From the NCBI GenBank assembly GCA_001929475.1, contig LXFE01002699.1, positions 201 through 28,572 on the forward strand: a stretch of 28,372 bases of DNA. The letters run 5' to 3'. This document shows positions 24,252 to 28,372 of this stretch, one piece after another. The stretch comes from Neolecta irregularis DAH-3 (lineage: Eukaryota; Ascomycota; Neolectomycetes; Neolectales; Neolectaceae). How positions within the stretch are numbered: the stretch's first letter is position 1; every line of letters starts with the position of its first letter. Below the pieces are notes generated by a model. It was not told the DNA's origin, did not search any database, and saw only the letters and a list, made by a program, of their open reading frames with translations. The position numbers were made by a program, and so were the translations under genes.

Positions 24252-24907
24252 ATGCCGGTGACTGGGTGTGATCTACATGTCCTTATCATATTGACAATTC
24301 AATAGACTGATTCTGCTGCCAGCGTCGACCAATCCGGCGTCGACGAATTCTCTTTCCGAAAAGCTAGAGGCGTACCATGGCGCTCGTCAAGTCGAGAAAT
24401 GGGTCGTGCAATACAAACTTTATCGGGAGACTCTGAATCCAAATTCTCCTAAAGTACTCCATCAACTGTTTCTGTCACAGTTCCCGAAGAGCATGTTCTG
24501 TCTAATTAATGATATTGTGGTGGAAATGGACCGCGATTTTGAGGGTTTATTGAAGAAACTAAATCTGTGGACACAGCGACAAGAACTTGTATCTGATGGC
24601 ACGACACTCGATATGGACGAATTCAAAGTCAGAATTGGGAGTCTAAGATCAACTACTACAATATTGGGTCAATTAATAGAAGTATGTTCCTTATCATATG
24701 TATACTGATCTCTTCAAGATTGAGTATTTACCGTGTAACAACAATTCAGCGCAACCGGTCATATCCGAATTTGCAAAGGATTATGTTTTCAATCTCACCG
24801 AAACTGAAGCCCCAATCGTCTTTTCGAAAAGCGAGACAGATGTAAATTCAGAGATTACACTCCTTGATATAGCATCTCAGTATATAGACCTATTAAAAAG
24901 GAAATAA
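24252..24907 (+). CDS. MED20: Mediator subunit 20 (Srb2-like)
   Basis: Exons 24252..24265, 24306..24681 and 24719..24907 give 192 aa, with introns of 40 and 37 nt. The first exon has only 14 bases and encodes MPVT plus part of a Gly, the invariant MPVTG start of fungal Med20. It is followed by LILLPASTNPASTNSLSEKL, EKWVVQYKLYRET, LDMDEFKVRIGSLRS and LGQLIEIEYL. These match the head, the middle beta sheet (DFRVRIG-like) and the IVEIEW strand of the TBP-like fold. Med20 sits in the Mediator head with Med18 and helps assemble the RNA polymerase II preinitiation complex. The protein is shorter than in many filamentous fungi, which carry a long low-complexity insert. The exon 1 phase and the MPVTG match make this model firm despite the tiny first exon. 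Confidence 0.85.
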
Positions 24908-25236
24908 ATGGTGATTGCGCTCGAGTTAGTACGAGAATCTGGAGAACAACCTCAACGGTTATATGCTTCATATAAAATCGGGCTCAACTCTTCAATGTCA
25001 TGTTGGGTTTTTGCTTTTTTTCACTAGGCTATCTATATTCTCGAAAAGGCCAAGATTCTCTTTGCTCCAGGATTTCTGATTTCGGCCCGATATTTAGATG
25101 CCTCGCTCTTCATCGACAACCTCAACGACGAACTAGTCCAAATATATGTCATCTTTATCCAATTGTCAATAACGACAATATTTATAGTTCGATGATGAGA
25201 TATGTGGCACGAGACCCATTGACAAGTGCTGACTAG
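24908..25236 (+). other. Possible exon(s) of an unrecognised gene
   Basis: Directly after the MED20 stop there is an ATG (24908) opening a frame that begins MVIALELVRESGEQPQRLYA and runs to about 25000. A second frame, after a candidate acceptor at 25028, reads as plausible protein to a TGA near 25193 (AIYILEKAKILFAPGF ... VQIYVIFIQLSITTIFIVR), ending in a hydrophobic helix. No intron of acceptable size joins the two in phase, and I do not recognise either. An overlapping frame is also open. It may be a decayed or extended gene, or chance. Confidence 0.25.
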
Positions 25237-25924
25237 CTAAACGCCGTAGCTCCTTCAAATGTGTATATTGAACCAGAGTCTGAACGCCGAATATAAGACT
25301 TTGAGATATTTAGTCTCGTAATCATGAGCCGCGAATCGGGAGACTAAACTCCTAGGTTTATTGGAGATTCCCCTGATTGCGGTCTCTGACCTTTGTCCCA
25401 AACTGCTCTCCTACAACACAGATTGGCTTGATCGCGTTAAAATGTGTCTTCCTATTCCACTAGTCTGTATTGAATGCGGGACAGACAGAAATCCCTGCCA
25501 GTTCGCCATATCACTTGTATCGAGCTGACTTTTTCCCAGTCTTCGAATTGTCGCGCCTACTCTTGGGTTTGTCATCACTGTGGTTTCTGCGATCGTTTGC
25601 TGGCCGGCTGGATGCGTGACATATTGCTGTAATAAAGAAAAAGCGAATAAAATGTTTGGAGCGCCTATCGATATGTCGCGAAGAATTACGGAGCCGATAC
25701 CTTTCTAGAATTTTCAATAGAGCATTCTCTGGACAGACGAATAAATGTCAAGTATGTGCTTCATGTAATAGTATATTGCGAATCCACTCGGTCAATTATG
25801 ACTATTTACCAAGTCGGGTTATTAATCTCAAAAGTTGGGCGGCTTTCGTTTATCCAAATTTGATATTTTTTACCAATGTTTTATTATCCCATGCTTTCAT
25901 TACATATTACTATATTACCCACTG
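25237..25924. other. Intergenic, 688 bp, one weak coding hint
   Basis: On the minus strand, 25620..25511 reads as a hydrophilic, Lys/Arg-rich tail ending KTGKKSARYK before a stop, after a plausible acceptor (TTATTACAG). No upstream exon joins it convincingly. Nothing else was recognised. Confidence 0.35.
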
Positions 25925-27710
25925 TCACTTCTTCACGTCCCCTATAATGACGACCCAGAGGCCGACTTCATCGTTGAGACTCTTCAAGGGCGTAGCATGG
26001 ATCCAGCGTTGACCATGCCAGATGATCTTTGCGCTAACCGCTTGGCCCAGTCGAAGAGTTCCTGAAAGACCGTCAAGAATCTGTGTAGGCGTGCTTGTTC
26101 GGAGTAATTCCGAGAAACTTGTTCCAGACAATGTAGAATGCTTGAGTTGCAGACTTGGTGATACGAATAGTATAGTCAAAGTAGGATCCTGCCGCAGAAT
26201 AACGTACTAAACATGACAATTTGTAGGAATAGAACAATGACCTTGCGATATGTCGCTTTAAGCTTCATTATGTTCTGATCAAGTGAGTCTTGATGATTGT
26301 CAATGAGATCTTCATTTAAATCCTGCTTCGATATTACTAATCGCTGTCTCTCCTCTGAGCTAGATTTTCTCTTGGATTTAGATTTGTATAAAAAGCAATC
26401 GTCGTGCTCAGTGTAATGTAAACCAGCGTCATGTGCTTCTTCTGAATGTACATTATCTTCGTTAAAAAACAAGAATCGCCGAGATTTATGGAGCATAGCA
26501 GTAACATTAATTTGACCGCCAAGGAAATATTGGATTTTATCGTATTCATCACGTAAAGGGGCGACAAAAAGGAGATTGAAGAACGGAACCCCATCCTCGT
26601 GGATAAGCAAACATTAGAACAAACAAATAATATACCTTTCGATAATTCAACAAGAGTTCCGTATGTTCAACACCATTCATTATCGCTTTTTTCAGACGAG
26701 ATACACAGGAGGGGTTAGTAGCCGGACCCTGAAGAAGCCTGCAATCTAAAAAAGGTAAGGCTACAATCAACAGAAACGGAGACGACCTTGGTTTATAATT
26801 TCATGTCGATCGTAACCAGTAACTTTTAGAAACCCATCACTAACCAAAACAATTCTAAAAAGTTAGAACTGAAGCAGGAAAACGACCTGGGTAAAGAAGT
26901 ATACGGGTTATCAAGATGTGAAGGATTCGTTAGACAAAAACATTCGCATAGACCTTGGACGCTTCGAGAAACGCGTGGTCCATCAAATCCGGTAATCTTT
27001 TCGTAAGATTTTTGAGAGATAAAAGATGCCATTCGATCTCGAAGGTACTCGGGAAAATCAATTTCATATAGTTCTTTTTGGGCTGATGCGCACATTGTAG
27101 CGAGAGGTGAGGGACGAGGATTTGAAGATCGAGGTAAATCAGGGTATTCCTTTGATATTGTATTTGAAAGGGCGTTGAGGTAAACTGTTGTGGTTTGGTG
27201 ATGATGTAGTAAAATCCAGCGATCGAGTAGATGTGCACTAATGTTTGTGTGAAGCGGACATTATATTTTTGGTAAATACCGTTTTCTCAAAGCCAGCCAT
27301 GAACGAAAGACTTTTCTTCCCTGTGAATCTGCAAGCGCTTCGAGAAAAGCTCTTTCCGAGACGAGGTTGAGGGCATCAGATTGTGAATCTTCTTGTATAC
27401 TGAGTTTCGGCATTGATCTTTGGACGTTTCGCAAGATAGATTCGTTGATTTGTTCAAAGAAATCTAACGTGAACCCGGAAGAAGAAGTACTCGGAGTCGG
27501 AGATTCAAAGAGTTTGCCCGAACTGATCATATCCATGATTGATTCCATGTCGCCATCACTTTCAAAGATATTATGGATATGACAATCATTGTGTTTTGAA
27601 TGCGCGAGCTGTACTCGATGAAGCACGTCTCTTGTGGCAGCGTTCATATCCAGGGGTCTGTCCTTGCTACATGATTTATCAGCAATCAAATTTCCAGAAA
27701 ATCCCGACAT
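25925..27710 (-). CDS. RGS-LOV blue-light photoreceptor
   Basis: Exons 27710..27280, 27237..26905, 26854..26787, 26745..26636, 26595..26242 and 26206..25925 give 525 aa; the introns are 42, 50, 41, 40 and 35 nt. After a Ser-rich N-terminus comes an RGS domain, about residues 110-235 (AFLEALADSQGRKVFRSWL ... YEIDFPEYLRDRMASF). The LOV domain, about 243-350, contains CFCLTNPSHLDNPIVLVSDG, FLKVTGYDRHEI, QDCRLLQGP, LLLNYRKDGVPFFNLLF and FLGGQINVT. Cys279 is the residue that forms the flavin adduct under blue light. The C-terminal part (YVILRQDP to the stop) is a less conserved PAS-like tail. RGS-LOV proteins such as Botrytis BcLOV4 move to the membrane in light; RGS domains speed GTP hydrolysis by G-alpha. 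The motif is Asp-Cys-Arg where Asn-Cys-Arg is usual. Confidence 0.85.
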
Positions 27711-28372
27711 GGGGACGCAAGAGGAAATTTCGGATACCTTGGGTTTGTTTCAGGTGGGGAGATGTTTAATGCGGTTATACTTTCACCAATAGGGAAAGAA
27801 GGCGTAGAGAATGTTACGACCTTTATGGAAGAGTATAAACTAAAGGTATATAGAATAGTCCAAGTTGCAACAGTTAGAGTAGGTCCGTTTCCAAATTTGA
27901 CAGCTCCAGATGTATCCGGTGTTCAGCGATTATCATCTAGCTTTGTCAACAGCCGGGTCACAAGTGTCAGCACATGACCTGGGGTTGGGTGCTGACGTGG
28001 ACTTGGATAGGATATGCTGACGTAGAGACTGAGTAAAAGTAACTACGTATAAATATCAGGGGAAAGCCTAGCCGGCTAGCCCGGCTGGGCGCTACTTATA
28101 TACAGATCCGCCACATGGGCTGCTGCCGTCATTTGACTGCCTGCCTTCATATTTCTTTGCTGGGTGGCGGTGCTTGTGACTGGCGCGACCTGGACGAGCT
28201 GCGACCCTGCTGCACTTTGTGCTCCTTTGGGCGGTGGCGGTGGCAAGGCGACCGTGGGGTCGACAACAAGGGTAAGAACGAATGTGGAAATCCAACAGTA
28301 ACGGAGCCTCGAGTTATTCTTCAACGCAGGGACAAAAAACCTCTATTATACTTGCTGACTTGTCGGAACCAT
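27711..28372. other. Right-end non-coding region with GC-rich island
   Basis: The first 250 bp are the RGS-LOV upstream region. From about 28060 the base composition becomes GC-rich, with a 12-base palindrome ctagccggctag and a TATA-like tatataag on the minus strand at about 28095. A minus-strand open frame (28076..28324) begins without an ATG, has a hydrophobic start and a Pro run, and matches no family I know. A mobile-element fragment is possible. Confidence 0.4.
27966..27996. repeat. Short hairpin, 8-bp arms
   Basis: gtcagcac (27966..27973) and gtgctgac (27989..27996) are exact reverse complements around 15 bases. The right arm overlaps a tgctgacgt that recurs 25 bp on (28015..28023). 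Confidence 0.6.

Noticed and set aside
26930-27238. A long second minus-strand frame inside the RGS-LOV gene, reading LMDHAFLEASKVYANVFV, which first suggested a frameshift pair
   Set aside because: The other frame runs unbroken from the RGS domain into QGLCECFCLTNPSHLDNP, which fits the start of the LOV domain and joins the next exon in phase. No frameshift is needed.

Overview
The window is nuclear DNA of an ascomycete fungus, most likely from the filamentous group (Pezizomycotina). It is moderately AT-rich, genes lie on both strands, and nearly all are interrupted by spliceosomal introns. The gene set is fungal: Ilv3, Aro4-type DAHP synthase, Yip1, Rtt103, Cwf19, Med20, a Fun26-type nucleoside transporter, FHIP and an RGS-LOV photoreceptor. 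The last of these is best known from filamentous ascomycetes. No bacterial, viral or organellar genes were recognised. Exon boundaries below were worked out by hand, by matching reading phase, splice signals and the known family sequence. In all fourteen spliced models the summed exons give an uninterrupted frame.

Layout. 0-3.2 kb: a Sel1/TPR-repeat protein (-), a Bud21/Utp16-like nucleolar protein (+) and NC2-alpha (-). 3.8-5.0 kb: a NOSIP-type U-box protein (-). 5.9-8.0 kb: dihydroxy-acid dehydratase with ten introns (+). 8.6-10.2 kb: an AhpD-like protein (-) divergent from YIP1 (+). 11.4-13.5 kb: RTT103 (-) divergent from mitochondrial ribosomal protein mL50 (+). 13.6-14.8 kb: DAHP synthase (-). 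14.8-16.4 kb: a non-coding stretch with a fold-back miniature transposon and other repeats. 16.4-17.8 kb: nucleoside transporter (+). 18.2-20.1 kb: CWF19 (+). 20.6-23.5 kb: FHIP (-), divergent from MED20 (+, 24.3-24.9 kb). 25.9-27.7 kb: RGS-LOV photoreceptor (-). The right end is a GC-rich, non-coding-looking stretch.

The genes are housekeeping genes of unrelated pathways, not a cluster. Two amino-acid biosynthesis genes are present (ILV3 and the DAHP synthase); the latter has a perfect Gcn4/CPC1-type site just upstream. Several genes serve gene expression (NC2-alpha, Med20, Rtt103, Cwf19, Utp16-like), and others serve membrane traffic (Yip1, FHIP).

The strongest general signal is intron size. 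I reconstruct 53 introns; 43 are 41 nt or shorter, the typical length is about 37-38 nt and the shortest is 31 nt. This is well below the usual fungal range. Two introns are GC-AG, one lacks an AG acceptor as the sequence stands, and four are multiples of three with no in-frame stop. The other notable items are the RGS-LOV protein, which keeps its photoactive cysteine in a modified motif, and a 179-bp fold-back element flanked by TA.
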